DNA of 64,000 nt from Chaenocephalus aceratus (GCA_023974075.1 JAMFTG010001374.1:1-64000), one strand, 5' to 3'. Positions 1 to 13,439 are shown, counted from the stretch's first letter. Notes: a model not told the origin generated them from the sequence alone. Program-made: numbers and translations.

Positions 1-953
1 CTGGTTCTCTTCTTAGCGAGCTGGATCTCCATGGTTACTGATGCTGAGCGGCTAACCAGCTCCGGAGCAGGTTAGGTTGCAGGCTAAGAGCTCAGCTCAG
101 TGAAAGCACCGCCTGCTGACCAATCAGAGCTCAGTGTGCAGAGTTTAAAGCGATCAAGTCATATCACAGGAGAAAGGAAACACAGAAAAGCTGCCGTTGC
201 AGGAAAGACGGCCGGCAGAAATCAGCGACTGTGTGAACGTGAACATGAATAAAATATCACCTCCATCTTCAGAGCAATCTGACTGTTAGAACATTAGCGT
301 TAAGAAAGCTCTTAAATATCTGCCTCAGCATCAGAACCCGGATCAGAGTACACTAAGTACAGTCAGCATCAGTACCCGGATCAGAGTACATTACGTACAG
401 TCCGCGGCACATCACTTCATGATGTATCATATCTCTCCTGATCCGAGTCCCTGAGCGTGTCTGGCCGTGCAGCACTCACAGCGTCACAGACTGGAGGAGA
501 AGCATTATGTTAACAACACGTTGAGTTGAGGAAACTCTGGAGTCAGAGGTAATGAAAGTCAGACGGTGTGTTAGACGGGCAGTGACATCATGAACCTGTT
601 GATGGACGCATTCAAACACTTGTTCTGTTCCAGCTGTATTCACCTTGCAGGTGCAGCTCTGAGGCTTTGATCCTGATCAAGTGTTTAAGTCATGTTTAAA
701 GTTTAACTTCTTCATGTGTCTAATATTAGAGTTGACTTTTCATTCAGGAAGTATGACGCTGCGCTGTCAGTGGCTTCTCCATGTTTGTGATTGGTCGAAT
801 GTTGCTAGCCCCGCCCCTGTCATGTGAACGCACACCTAGCTAGATAGGACCCGGCTGGCTGAGTGATCCACTTGATAACCCGCGTCGTAGGACCGCTTAG
901 CGAGAGCGCGTATGTTTTGGATTAGGCCAACCGGCTAACTCAAACATATCAGG
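1..953. other. Unassigned DNA, probably PLTP intron or flank
   Basis: I find no coding exon or RNA gene here. The stretch precedes the first recognisable PLTP exon, so it is probably intronic, with the earlier PLTP exons lying outside the window. It contains one short tandem duplication (326-401), listed separately, and no clear transposon ends. Confidence 0.4.
326..401. repeat. Two-copy 38-bp tandem duplication
   Basis: Two adjacent 38-bp copies share the core ACCCGGATCAGAGTACA and start at 326 and 364. They differ at a few bases. No function is apparent. Confidence 0.8.
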
Positions 954-1270
954 TTAGGTTACATTACATTTCATTTAGCTGACGCTTTTATCCAGAGCGA
1001 CGTACAATAAGTGCGTTCGACCAACAAAATACAACCTTGAAGAAAACAGAATCATAAAGTAAATCAGGTTTCATAGAGCCAAACATTTCAAGTGCTACTC
1101 AACTGGCTTTAGAGGAGCCAGTCCTTTGTTAGTATATAAGTGCTTTGTTAATAGTTCTATCCTTGAAGTGGAGTCGAGAGAGATGAGTTCTCAGTCTGCG
1201 CCGGTTGAACCGGCTTCGTAGTACAGGCCTCTGTAGAACCTCCAGACCTCCTGAAACCACAGAGAGAACA
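954..1270 (-). repeat. Dispersed teleost repeat with SINE/LINE-type 3' tail
   Basis: On the minus strand the low-coordinate end reads CGCTCTGGATAAAAGCGTC followed by AGCTAAATG and then ATG/TAA-rich sequence, the common 3' tail of many teleost SINEs and their partner LINEs. The tail core spans about 960-1012. The adjoining sequence up to about 1270 also looks like a high-copy fish repeat, but its outer edge is uncertain. A related tail occurs in the SINE at 54541-54752. Confidence 0.5.
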
Positions 1271-1271
1271 T

Positions 1272-1408
1272 CCAGGTTCTCCATCTGACCAGGTTCTCCA
1301 TCAGACCAGGTTCTCCATCTGACCAGGTTCTCCATCTGACCAGGTTCTCCATCTGACCAGGTTCTCCATCTGACCAGGTTCTCCATCTGACCAGGTTCTC
1401 CATCTGAC
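1272..1408. repeat. 17-bp minisatellite, about 8 copies
   Basis: Tandem copies of CCAGGTTCTCCATCTGA, one with a single substitution, lie just before the first PLTP exon. The short open frames across it on the minus strand are repeat artefacts. Confidence 0.9.
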
Positions 1409-1444
1409 CTCTGACCTCCTGCTTCTGTTTGTGTTTTTCTTCAG

Positions 1445-4053
<2,609 letters not shown>

Positions 4054-4092
4054 ACATGTACGATAACAAACATATGTATTTCTATGTAAACA

Positions 4093-4098
4093 AATAAA
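4093..4098 (+). terminator. Poly(A) signal of PLTP
   Basis: AATAAA lies 40 bases after the PLTP stop codon and about 50 bases before the hAT insertion site, so the element sits just past the 3' end of the transcript. Confidence 0.8.
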
Positions 4099-4149
4099 AT
4101 GCCTCTTTGAATGACCTCCAACTCTCTGCTCCAGTTTCTACAGTTGATC

Positions 4150-4157
4150 CTTTAAAC
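4150..4157. repeat. Left 8-bp target duplication of the hAT element
   Basis: CTTTAAAC directly precedes the left inverted repeat and is repeated exactly at 26950-26957. Eight base pairs is the standard hAT target duplication. Confidence 0.95.
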
Positions 4158-4807
4158 CAGTGGTTCTCAAAGTGGGGTCCGCGACCCCCCGGGGGTCCGT
4201 GGCACTCTGCCAGGGGGTCCGTGAAAAGTTTTCAGATTCATTAATTTAAATTATCATATCATTTCTTTTTCATTTTTTTTTTTTCAACAAATAATATATA
4301 TTTTTTTAAATCTAAAATAGTTCATAGATTACGTTCTAATCTAACAAATAGATACATTTAAAAATCAAGTGCGTCACCCATTACCGTGGAAACAACAATA
4401 ACTGTTACGTCAGTCAGAGAGCGCCGCTGCAAGCATCATCGAGATATAACACGGCTAGCATACTACGAAGATGGACAGATTTTTAAAACGACCGGTTACG
4501 GCTACAAATGAAGTAAATGAAAAACAAAAAACAAAAGTAAGGAAATACGATGAGGAGTATCTCCAATATGGATTTATTGAAGTGGAAGGGAAACCGAAAT
4601 GTCTGTTATGCCTGCGGTGTCTTGCCAATGAGGCGATGAAGCCTGCCAAATTGAAGAGGCACCTCGAGACCAAGCATCCAGATTATGTAAAAAAAAGACC
4701 GGGCTTTTTTTTGAGACGAAGGGTGAGGACTAACGCCAGCAACAACAACGGATGGTTTCTGCTAAAGCGCAGCGGGCCTCCTACCTGGTAGCGCAGAGGA
4801 TTGCTAA

Positions 4808-5143
4808 CGGTACGTCCACACAGCAGCTTTACGGTACGTCCACACAGCAGCTTTACGGTACGTCCACACAGCAGCTTTACGGTACGTCCACACAGCAGCT
4901 TTACGGTACGTCCACACTGCAGCTTTACGGTACGTCCACACAGCAGCTTTACGGTACGTCCACACAGCAGCTTTACGGTACGTCCACACTGCAGCTTTAC
5001 GGTACGTCCACACAGCAGCTTTACGGTACGTCCACACAGCAGCTTTACGGGACATCCACACAGCAGCTTTACGGGACGTCCACACAGCAGCTTTACGGTA
5101 CGTCCACACAGCAGCTTTACGGTACGTCCACACAGCAGCTTTA
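4808..5143. repeat. 24-bp minisatellite made of the MITE's own terminal repeat, 14 copies
   Basis: The unit is CGGTACGTCCACACAGCAGC plus TTTA, identical to the MITE terminus, repeated 14 times from the left end. Variants include CTGCAGC for CAGCAGC and GGGACATCC or GGGACGTCC for GGTACGTCC. The right end has only one copy. Confidence 0.93.
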
Positions 5144-5728
5144 GACGAATCTTCCAACGCTTCTCTGCCCATTGACTTTGAATGGGGATGACGTCACTTT
5201 GCCTCGCTTTTCGCCGAACTGCATTGTGGGGGAGCGAAGCGAAGATTTCCAGGATTCAAAAGTTGAGCAATGTTCAACTTTTGAAGCTGAGCTTGAAGCG
5301 TCAGCCAATCAAATCACGTTTATGCAAATCTGACAGTAGAAGCGCTAGCCAATCAAACCGCGTGTAAGCAGGGAGAACCAGACCGCAGTTCATTTCCTCA
5401 TATTCCAAACGAGAAGTTACGGGAGCAAATCACCCGGTTCTTTACGACCAGAACTATTAACGGGATACAAACCGGAGGAACCAGCATGGAGGGAGGTGGC
5501 AGAGACAGTGGGGGGAACTGGTAGGTTTTCGCCTGTTTGGGCAGTTTATATATATATATATATATTGCTCGGATAAAATCCCCGGAGTTTTTTGCTTTGC
5601 ATGTCGGGGGCGGGAGATTCATGTGATTGGTTGTTGGTCGCATTGCTCGCAAAAAATCCCCAAGCTGTCAGACACGCCCAGCTCCAAGATGTTCAAGATG
5701 TTTGAAAAGCTGCTGTGTGGATGTACCG
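4808..5728. mobile_element. Harbinger-like MITE inserted in the hAT transposase
   Basis: The left end is CGGTACGTCCACACAGCAGC and the right end is its inverted partner with one change (GCTGCTGTGTGGATGTACCG). The flanking target duplication is TAA (4805-4807 and 5729-5731), matching the 3-bp TWA duplication of PIF/Harbinger elements. Excision to one TAA would restore the transposase frame across the site, which confirms the borders. The internal sequence, with TTGAATGGGGATGACGTCAC near 5180, has no transposase and looks non-autonomous. Confidence 0.88.
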
Positions 5729-6737
5729 TAAGGCGCGAAAACCCCACACAATAGCGGAGGAACTGCTGCTCCCTGCTGCGGTGGATCTGTGTGAGGTGAT
5801 GGTGGGGAAAGATGCGGCTGCCAAATTGAGAAGTGTAGCTCTGTCCAATGACACCATCAGACGACGAATTGAGGACATGTCTGCTGATATCAAATCACAG
5901 CTGCTGGAAAGACTGAGAGGGTCTAAATTGGCGGTTCAATTGGATGAGTCCACTGATGAGTCCGGCTCTGCGCAGCTCATCGCGCTGGTTCGCTACCCGT
6001 GGGAAGGAAGGATTCAGGAAGATTTTTTATTTTGTCAAGAGTTGACGGGGCGAGCAACAGGTGAGGAGATGTTCAATGTTATAGATATGTTCATGCAGAC
6101 TGGCAATGTGAGTTGGGAGAATTGCATTGCGATTTGCACGGATGGGGCAGCTGCCATGACCGGACGCAAGAGTGGGGTGGTTGCTCGTGCCAAGGAGCGC
6201 AATCCAATGATGATAGCTACCCACTGCATGCTGCACAGGCAGGCTCTGGCGTCAACATCGTTGAGTCCTGAGCTACAGTCCGTTCTCAGCACGGTGGTAT
6301 CTGTGGTCAACCACATCGAGTGTAAGCCACAGTCCCGTTTATTCGGCCAGCTCTGCAGGGAGATGGGTGCAGGACAGGACACCCTGCTGTTCCATTCGGA
6401 GGTGCGTTGGCTCTCCCGTGGAAAAGCGCTACAGCGGGAGTACGAACTGCGCTCAGAGCTGTGTGAGTTCATCCAGAATGACAAGCCAACCACTGCAGCA
6501 CTCTTCTCGGACCCCGAGTGGATCGCACAGCTCGCCTACCTCGCAGATGTGTTCAACTTATTGAACGATCTCAGTTTGTCCGTTCAAGGCAGATATGCCT
6601 CTCTCCTGGAGGTAAGCGACAAACTCCAGGCATTCTGTGCCAACACAGCGACCTGGAGAAGGCAGGTGCAAAATGGCATTACAGACATGTTCCCCCAACT
6701 CACAGAGTTTCACACAACTAAGACTCTAGAAGGGTAA

Positions 6738-6890
6738 CAAAGAGGCTACGTCAGATTATTCCAAGGGACATACATTCAAATCAAGTCCATTTGTATTTAT
6801 ATAGCCCAAAATCACAAATCACAATGAGGGGGTCCTTGGTGTGTTCTCTATCTTGTAAGGGGTCCTTGGTGTGTTCTCTATCTTGTAAGG
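6738..6890. repeat. hAT distal remnant with 30-bp tandem repeat that served as target
   Basis: After the transposase stop there is a common fish motif (ATTTATATAGCCCAAAATCA, near 6793), then two 30-bp copies at 6829-6858 and 6859-6888 of a unit beginning GGGGTCCTTGGTGTGTTCTC. A further copy resumes at 26885 beyond the YR array. The YR element therefore interrupted a 30-bp tandem repeat, leaving an intact reference copy of the target. Confidence 0.85.
6884..6890. other. Left attachment junction of YR array
   Basis: TGTAAGG is preceded by target sequence CTATCT and followed by element sequence CAAATG. An unoccupied target copy lies 30 bp upstream at 6854-6860, followed by GGTCCTTGG. Confidence 0.78.
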
Positions 6891-7345
6891 CAAATGTCAG
6901 CCTTAGAGACGGAGGTACCGTGGAACTTGCCCTTCAGATGTACGCATGTCCGCTCAATGGAAATGCGATGTCAACCTCCGATGTCAAGTACCTGTCAGCA
7001 ACTGGACCGACTATGGGTGCCGATGGGCGGACGATAAAGCACCGCAAAATACACCCCCTTCAAGTGTTGCCAGGGGCACGAGAATACCCTCCATGGAGGG
7101 TGGGTGCTGCTGCTGTGAAAGAGGCCGACTATGGGTGCCGATGAGCGGACGATAAAGAACCACAAAATACACCTCTTTTCTGACTCATCAGGGGCATTAA
7201 GTTCTGGAGGGTGTGAACATCTGGGTTTAGTCCGTTGGGGAGTGCTTAATTCCGGGGTTCGGGGGTCTCATGTTATGGAAGTATGGATGATTCTCGAAAA
7301 ACGGCTAAGTGCCAACGGGGGAGGGTGAAAGTCCTGTATACCCTG
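6891..7345. other. Left-end module, unit 1
   Basis: This single-copy terminal segment begins CAAATGTCAGCCTTAG. It holds two copies of GACTATGGGTGCCGAT followed by a GGACGATAAA motif (about 7010 and 7127), related to the 120-bp repeats downstream of the gene, and AAACGGCTAAGTGCCAACGG near 7303. I see no long conserved coding region. Confidence 0.65.
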
Positions 7346-8530
7346 AGTAATCTTCCCCGGCTTTCAGACACTTATTCCTGGGTAACAAAGTCACCCTGCT
7401 CGGGTCGTCAAATGTGAATGAAATGGACAGATTCCTGTACATTTCAATCACTTTTGATGGGAGTCGTGAGGTGTGTTTGAAAGGGCCATATCTTCCTTAA
7501 ATTCACATCAATCATACCCAGCTTTCACACACTAATTGCTGGGTAATAAAGCCATGTGTACCCTGCATTTAAAGTAATCTTACCCAGCTTTCAGACACTA
7601 ATTCCTGGGTAACAAAGTCACCCTGGACCGGTCATCAAATGTGATTGAAATGGACAGATTCCTGTACATTTCATGCATTTTTAATGGGAGTCATCAGGTG
7701 TGGATGAAATGGCCATATCTTGCTTAAATTCACATCAAACTTACCCAGCTTTCACACACTAATTGCTGGGTAATAGAGCCATGTGTACCCTGCATTTAAA
7801 GTAATCTTACCCAGCTTTCAGACACTAATTCCTGGGTAACAAAGTCACCCTGGACCGGTCATCAAATGTGATTGAAATGGACAGATTCCTGTACATTTCA
7901 TGCATTTTTAATGGGAGTCATCAGGTGTGGATGAAATGGCCATATCTTGCTTAAATTCACATCAAACTTACCCAGCTTTCACACACTAATTGCTGGGTAA
8001 TAGAGCCATGTGTACCCTGCATTTAAAGTAATCTTACCCAGCTTTCAGACACTAATTCCTGGGTAACAAAGTCACCCTGGACCGGTCATCAAATGTGATT
8101 GAAATGGACAGATTCCTGTACATTTCATGCATTTTTAATGGGAGTCATCAGGTGTGGATGAAATGGCCATATCTTGCTTAAATTCACATCAAACTTACCC
8201 AGCTTTCACACACTAATTGCTGGGTAATAGAGCCATGTGTACCCTGCATTTAAAGTAATCTTACCCAGCTTTCAGACACTAATTCCTGGGTAACAAAGTC
8301 ACCCTGGACCGGTCATCAAATGTGATTGAAATGGACAGATTCCTGTACATTTCATGCATTTTTAATGGGGTCGTCGAATGTGGATGAAATGGACAGATTC
8401 CTGTACATTTCATGCATTTTTAATGGGGTCGTCGAATGTGATTGAAATGGACAGATTCCTGTACATTTCATGCATTTTTAATGGGGTCGTCGAATGTGAT
8501 TGAAATGGACAGATATTGGGAGTCGTCAGT
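7346..8530. repeat. 236-bp satellite array, unit 1 left arm
   Basis: Repeats are spaced about 236-237 bp (7740, 7977, 8213). Each contains two related half-motifs: ACCCAGCTTTCACACACTAA and ACCCAGCTTTCAGACACTAA. The right edge breaks into short repeats ending in a ATTTTTAATGGGGTCGTCGA motif. Confidence 0.88.
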
Positions 8531-9024
8531 ATATGGAGCTTAACCCATAATTCCCGGAGGTTCCAGGCCGAATTTGGAAGCTCATAGGCGGCCTGCCATG
8601 CGTCCCCACCCGTGGAAAGCAAAAAAAAGTAAAGAAAACGGTCAATTATATGTTAAAATAATCAAAAATGAAGTTTTTGAAAATTCTGTAAAAACGGCTA
8701 AGTGCCAACGGGGGAGGGGGTCAAGTCTTCGGCGCTTCGGGACGAAGCCCCGGAGACTTTTCCACTCCCCCGTTGCAATTTACAACGGAGAGGGGAAACC
8801 AGAGCTCCCCTCCTCCGTCCAAAAAATTCATTCATCTTTTCCAAGCTACTATCTGCACGAAATCGGAAACCCGGTTTTTGAGAGCACTTAGAAAAAAACG
8901 AGCTATTTTCACATGATGGGGAAATCATGGAGGAATGTATCCGCCTCAGGAGCACTTTGGATCGGATGAAATTGTTGCCAAGAGGACCCCCAATCCTGGT
9001 TCTCACAAAACTTTAAGTTTTCAA
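8531..9024. other. Non-repetitive spacer, unit 1
   Basis: This is single copy within the unit and conserved at 19817-20290 in unit 2. It includes a A-rich stretch, a copy of CGGCTAAGTGCCAACGGGGG at 8697, and the complementary-looking CTTCGGCGCTTCGGGACGAAG near 8729 (written here only in part as a GC-rich fold candidate). No gene is recognised. Confidence 0.4.
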
Positions 9025-9552
9025 ATTGGTGTCTAGAGGAATGCAAGGGGAGTTGTCAGGGGACTCTACCCGCCTCAAGGGGCACTATTTTGGGATACAT
9101 TTTATCCATTTTCACCCTTTTCTATGGTTCTTCCAAAAAGTTAACTTATACTTTTTCTGACTCTGGAGGAAGGTAGGGGAGTTGTCAGGGGACTCTACCC
9201 GCCTTATGGAACACTATTTTCGGATACAATTTATCCATTTTCACCCTTTTCTATGGTTCTTCCAAAAAGTTAACTTATACTTTTTCTGACTCTGGAGGAA
9301 GGTAGGGGAGTTGTCAGGGGACTCTACCCGCCTTATGGAACACTATTTTCGGATACAATTTATCCATTTTCACCCTTTTCTATGGTTCTTCCAAAAAGTT
9401 AACTTATACTTTTTCTGACTCTGGAGGAAGGTAGGGGAGTTGTCAGGGGACTCTACCCGCCTTATGGAACACTATTTTCGGATACAATTTATCCATTTTC
9501 ACCCTTTTGTATGGTTCTTCCAAAAAGTTAACTTATACTTTTTCTGACTCTG
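9025..9552. repeat. 129-bp repeats, four copies, unit 1
   Basis: Copies contain GGGGACTCTACCCGCCT and GTTAACTTATACTTTTTCTG. The period is 129 bp (anchor positions 9073, 9202, 9331 and 9460). Three copies occur in unit 2 (20300-20702). Confidence 0.87.
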
Positions 9553-10530
9553 GCCAGCAGATGAAAACACCCGCCTCTCCACCCCTTCCGAGGGACGAGG
9601 GAACCGTGCGGGGGTCTGCTGGAGGCTACTGCCGGGTGCTCCGTCCTGCGCCTCACCGGGACCCTGACTCCAGCACAGTGTGGCGGCCTCGCCCTGGCCG
9701 TCCACCGTGCGCCCTCTGGGTACCTGACTCCCCTGACTCCCCTGCCTCCTCCGGGAGCAGGTGAGAGGGGTTCAATGCCTCCCCGGAGGATGCTGTTACC
9801 CCGGCAACCCGCCAGCAGATGGAAACACCCGCCTCTCCACCTCTTCCGAGGGAACCGCGCGGGGGTCTGCTGGAGGCTACTGCCGGGTGCTCCGTCCTGC
9901 GCCTCACCGGGACCCTGACTCCAGCGCGGTGTGGCGGCCTCGCCCTGGCCGTCCACCGTGCGCCCTCTGGGTACCTGACTCCCCTGACTCCCCTGCCTCC
10001 TCCGGGAGCAGGTGAGAGGGGTTCAATGCCTCCCCGGAGGATGCTGTTACCCCGGCAACCCGCCAGCAGATGGAAACACCCGCCTCTCCACCTCTTCCGA
10101 GGGAACCGCGCGGGGGTCTGCTGGAGGCTACTGCCGGGTGCTCCGTCCTGCGCCTCACCGGGACCCTGACTCCAGCGCGGTGTGGCGGCCTCGCCCTGGC
10201 CGTCCACCGTGCGCCCTCTGGGTACCTGACTCCCCTGACTCCCCTGCCTCCTCCGGGAGCAGGTGAGAGGGGTTCAATGCCTCCCCGGAGGATGCTGTTA
10301 CCCCGGCAACCCGCAAGCAGATGGAAACACCCGCCTCTCCACCTCTTCCGAGGGAACCGCGCGGGGGTCTGCTGGAGGCTACTGCCGGGTGCTCCGTCCT
10401 GCGCCTCACCGGGACCCTGACTCCAGCGCGGTGTGGCGGCCTCGCCCTGGCCGTCCACCGTGCGCCCTCTGGGTACCTGACTCCCCTGACTCCCCTGCCT
10501 CCTCCGGGAGCAGGTGAGAGGGGTTCAATG
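9553..10530. repeat. 251-bp GC-rich repeats, four copies, unit 1
   Basis: Copies start CCAGCAGATG at 9553 and 9812, and the corresponding points at 10063 and 10314. Each has CTCCGGGAGCAG followed by GTGAGAGG, a good 5' splice site context, and most have an RFX X-box. Position just before the YR gene suggests a repeated promoter or enhancer, by analogy with amplified spacer promoters; that role is inference. Long open frames across it are repeat artefacts. Confidence 0.85.
9795..10310. promoter_or_regulatory. Three RFX X-box palindromes, unit 1
   Basis: GTTACCCCGGCAAC at 9795-9808, 10046-10059 and 10297-10310 fits the consensus GTNRCC-N2-RGYAAC exactly. RFX proteins bind such sites, including in ciliary and immune gene promoters. 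They are spaced 251 bp apart, one per repeat, with none after the last repeat. Use in transcription is inferred. Confidence 0.6.
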
Positions 10531-10813
10531 CCTCCGTCCCCCTGGGGGACGGATTGCCCGGAGGGTACTGTTATCCCCACGTTGTCGTACCCGAAACTGT
10601 CGGGTATCCTTTGGGAGAACCAGACTCTGGAGGAACGTGAGGGGAGATTACAGGGATCTCTGCCCGCCTAACAAGTGCCTAAATGGGACACCGCACCATG
10701 ATGCAAATGAAAACAAACACCGGTTTGAAAATAAGCTGAGTGCATCTTTCGTGAGTCTTTTCACGCTTCCTTCTTTTTTACCCACGATTCTGGTGACATT
10801 TCCCGGTACCGAA

Positions 10814-12954
10814 ATGCTCAAGAATACAGGTCGGATGGCGGTCCGTTGTCCGATCTGTAATAGTTCCTACCGTGCCCTGAGCAAGCACCTGCAGAGGCGC
10901 CATGGTGTGCGTAACTTGGTTGAAAGAAAAATTCTGCTGTTGTTGGCCAACGGACGGACCAACATTAGGCTCCATCCCTGTACCATTCTGGGATGCGAGT
11001 ACCGGGGCACAAGGCTGGATCACCACTTGGCCAGAGACCATGTTGAGCTGGCCCGGGAGGAACTACATGTGGTTCGAAATAAACTGAAAATGACAGTGGC
11101 CAAGAAGGAGCTTTATGAACTCCGAATGACAAACCCCACCATAGAAATGATTACCGCTTGGGCTGTTGACATGGTGGCAGACGACGATATACTGTCACAA
11201 CCTCCACCCTTGTCCCCGCTGAATGAATGTGACAACCCGGACTGCAAAGAATGGAGGCTGGAGGCAAACGCAGTGAGGGCTCAGCGGGACATATATGCTG
11301 CTGAGGTGAAATCCCTGCGCTGCAAGTTGCAGCAGAGGATAAAGCACAAGCGACAGAGGATGGATCAGCAGGCCGGGGACATGCCCGCGTTCGATGGGGA
11401 GGAACGAGAGCGGGTCATTCTGAAGAAACGACCCCGAACAGAGTCGACACCAACGAGGCTGTCCAAGTCGAAAGGTCCCTCCTGCAGCAAGTCTCCCATT
11501 CCCGCCTGCAGCGAGTCCCCCACTGGCTCTCACACACATTCATCCAGCTCCTCAGAGCCTGCATCCATGCATACCGAGGCCTCGTCAACCTCCCCTCCCA
11601 TCCATTCCCCCTGGTTCCGGGGCAGGGGCCGGGGAAATATAATGCGGGACATCACATTCCCACGGGTCATGGGTAAGTGTGTTGGCTATGTGACACATGC
11701 AGTTTCTGTAACACACGATGTGTTGTCATTAAAGTACTGTTTATATTTCACAGAGGAGTATCTTCAAGGATACCGGGAGCATTATGCAGGTATCGACCCA
11801 CCAGTGAGGCTCCAGGAAAACACAGTTTCCAAACTGAGCAGAGTGAAGTCGTTCCTAAGTTTCATGGCTCACGGGTTCAATCGCCTGTCTGACTGGCTCT
11901 TTTTGAGGGATCTCAAGAGGATACGCGGGTGGTCCCGGAGCCTGATGAAGTCAAGCCTTCAGGTCACGACCTCCGACTTCTACATCAAGAATATATCACA
12001 CTTTCTCAAGTACATGGCCGACACACCATGCAAGGGGAGCAGGCTCAGCCAAACCGACATGATTTTAATCAAACGGGAAGTAGTTGCCATCTTGAAGTCC
12101 CTGAAGAGAAAAGTACTTATCCACCAGATGCAAGTGAAGCGTGACAAGATGGAAGGTCTGCCGAGCCACAACGACCTAATGACATGCTTGACTTCGACCA
12201 CCACTCGCATCCCTCAGCTCCTGGATGTGATGGCCAGCAATCCGACTACCGCAACCCGGACCCTGCTCTATGGGTATATGACTCTTCATTGGAGCTGCAT
12301 TTACGGCCATCGTCCGGGGGTCTACTCCAACATGACCAACGCCGAGGTCCGCAAGGCGGATACAACTGGCACTGCCTTCGGCTACCTGGTTCATGTGAGT
12401 GCTATTAATCAATGCATTTATTCTGGCAGTTATATGCATGATTGACATTGTATTGACACTCTCTAACTCTGTCATAACAGGTAAGCAACCACAAGACGGC
12501 CAACGCGTTCGGGGAAGCGCAGCTGTACCTCACCGTAGAAGAATTTGGATGGATGAAGAGGTGGCTGGAAATCAAGGGTACGCTGACCTGCACCCAGAGC
12601 CGTTACTTTCTATACACAGAGGGGAAGAACCCGTTCAGGAAGCTTGCCTACTCCCTGAGGTTGGCATGGGCTGATGTGGGGCTCCACGGTCCCATTAACT
12701 TCACCGACCTCCGCACAGTCCACGCCGATAATGCGAAGAGGTTTCAAGACAAAGGCAACCGCCAACGAGTGAGTGATTTCATGTGTCGCAACACTGCAAC
12801 TGCGGACAAATTTTACGCGAATAATCCTTCTTTGAAGGAGGCTGCGGACATTCGGTTGCTCTTCACAGAGTCACTGCAAGCAGCGGCGGTGGCATCGACA
12901 GCAGTAGCAGCGGGAAATGAAGACACTTTTGCGGGTATTGACATTCGACAGTGA
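10814..12954 (+). CDS. Zinc-finger tyrosine recombinase of unit 1 (three exons)
   Basis: Exons 10814-11672, 11754-12394 and 12481-12954 give 657 residues. I start at the ATG at 10814 because unit 2 conserves it, while the upstream frame runs into promoter repeats. The order is: C2H2-like fingers CPICNSSY...HLQRRH (about residues 12-31) and CTILGC...HLARDH; a coiled coil after NECDNPDC; a Ser-rich linker with KKRPR; a helical core-binding region; and a YR catalytic domain. Candidate catalytic residues are Arg473 (GHRPGV), Lys505 (NHKT), Arg578 (FTDLRT) and Tyr612 (DKFY). Residue 603, His in unit 2, is Arg here. The usual HxxR His appears as Thr. An extra T near 12944 truncates a tail of about 70 residues present in unit 2. 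Predicted to integrate and excise its element. It is Crypton-like but not of the DUF3504 type as far as I can see. Confidence 0.8.
11673..11753 (+). other. 81-bp intron with open reading frame
   Basis: Donor GTAAGT and acceptor TTTCACAG. The length is a multiple of three and has no in-frame stop in unit 1, so retention would add 27 residues without breaking the frame. Splicing joins ATG-G to AG-GAG and gives a Glu codon. Confidence 0.65.
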
Positions 12955-13218
12955 CATCTCTGGAGAGGAGCACAGCCCGGCTCCCTACCAAGACTCCCTA
13001 CCAAGACATGTCAACGCTTGGCGAGCGACGAGGGACCAGTCACTGGCCGAACACAGCCCCTCAGACATGGGTGAAGAGAGGGTGCCATACTCTGCCCCAA
13101 CTTCACCCACTTTTGCCAGTGATCAACTTGTAAATATGCAGTGTGTTGTTGTAATCAGTCCCCTTGTAAATACTTTATATCCTGTGTGAATGTATTTATT
13201 ACTGTCAATATTACTGTA

Positions 13219-13224
13219 AATAAA
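13219..13224 (+). terminator. Poly(A) signal, unit 1 YR gene
   Basis: AATAAA lies about 265 bases past the unit 1 stop, or 32 bases after the stop used by the unit 2 frame. Confidence 0.75.
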
Positions 13225-13439
13225 GTTTGTTAAAATTACTAAGTCTTCTGTTTTTAAAGCCCACTATGGGTTTTTTTCCTTTAAGATCTCCAGGGGCACG
13301 ATATTCTGGTTCTGGTGGTAGCATGGAGGTGTTTAGTCCGAGTGAGGAGTGCTCAAGTGTGGGATGATTTGTAAGGTAGAAGAGGGTAAAAAAAGTTAAA
13401 GTGTGAACCTCCAGCAGGGCAGGTGGTGCTGTGAAGAAG

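Larger units (their letters stand above)
4471..6737 (+). pseudogene. hAT transposase (ZBED5-like), interrupted and 3'-truncated
   Basis: The first segment starts MDRFLKRP at 4471 and holds a BED-type zinc finger, with CLLC and, further on, HLETKH (residues about 50-72). A one-base frame change near 4710 in a T run shifts reading to the frame that resumes MVSAKAQRASYLVAQRIA at 4752. A MITE then splits the codons at 4808-5728, and reading continues through 5732-6737 with KPHTIAEELLLPA, LDESTD, CTDGAAAMTG, THCMLHRQAL and FHSEVRWLSRGK. These are catalytic-core motifs of Charlie/Buster-type hAT transposases. The reading ends at TAA 6735-6737 before the C-terminal dimerisation region. The protein would bind the element ends and cut DNA in the nucleus, but this copy cannot be functional as assembled. 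Confidence 0.88.
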
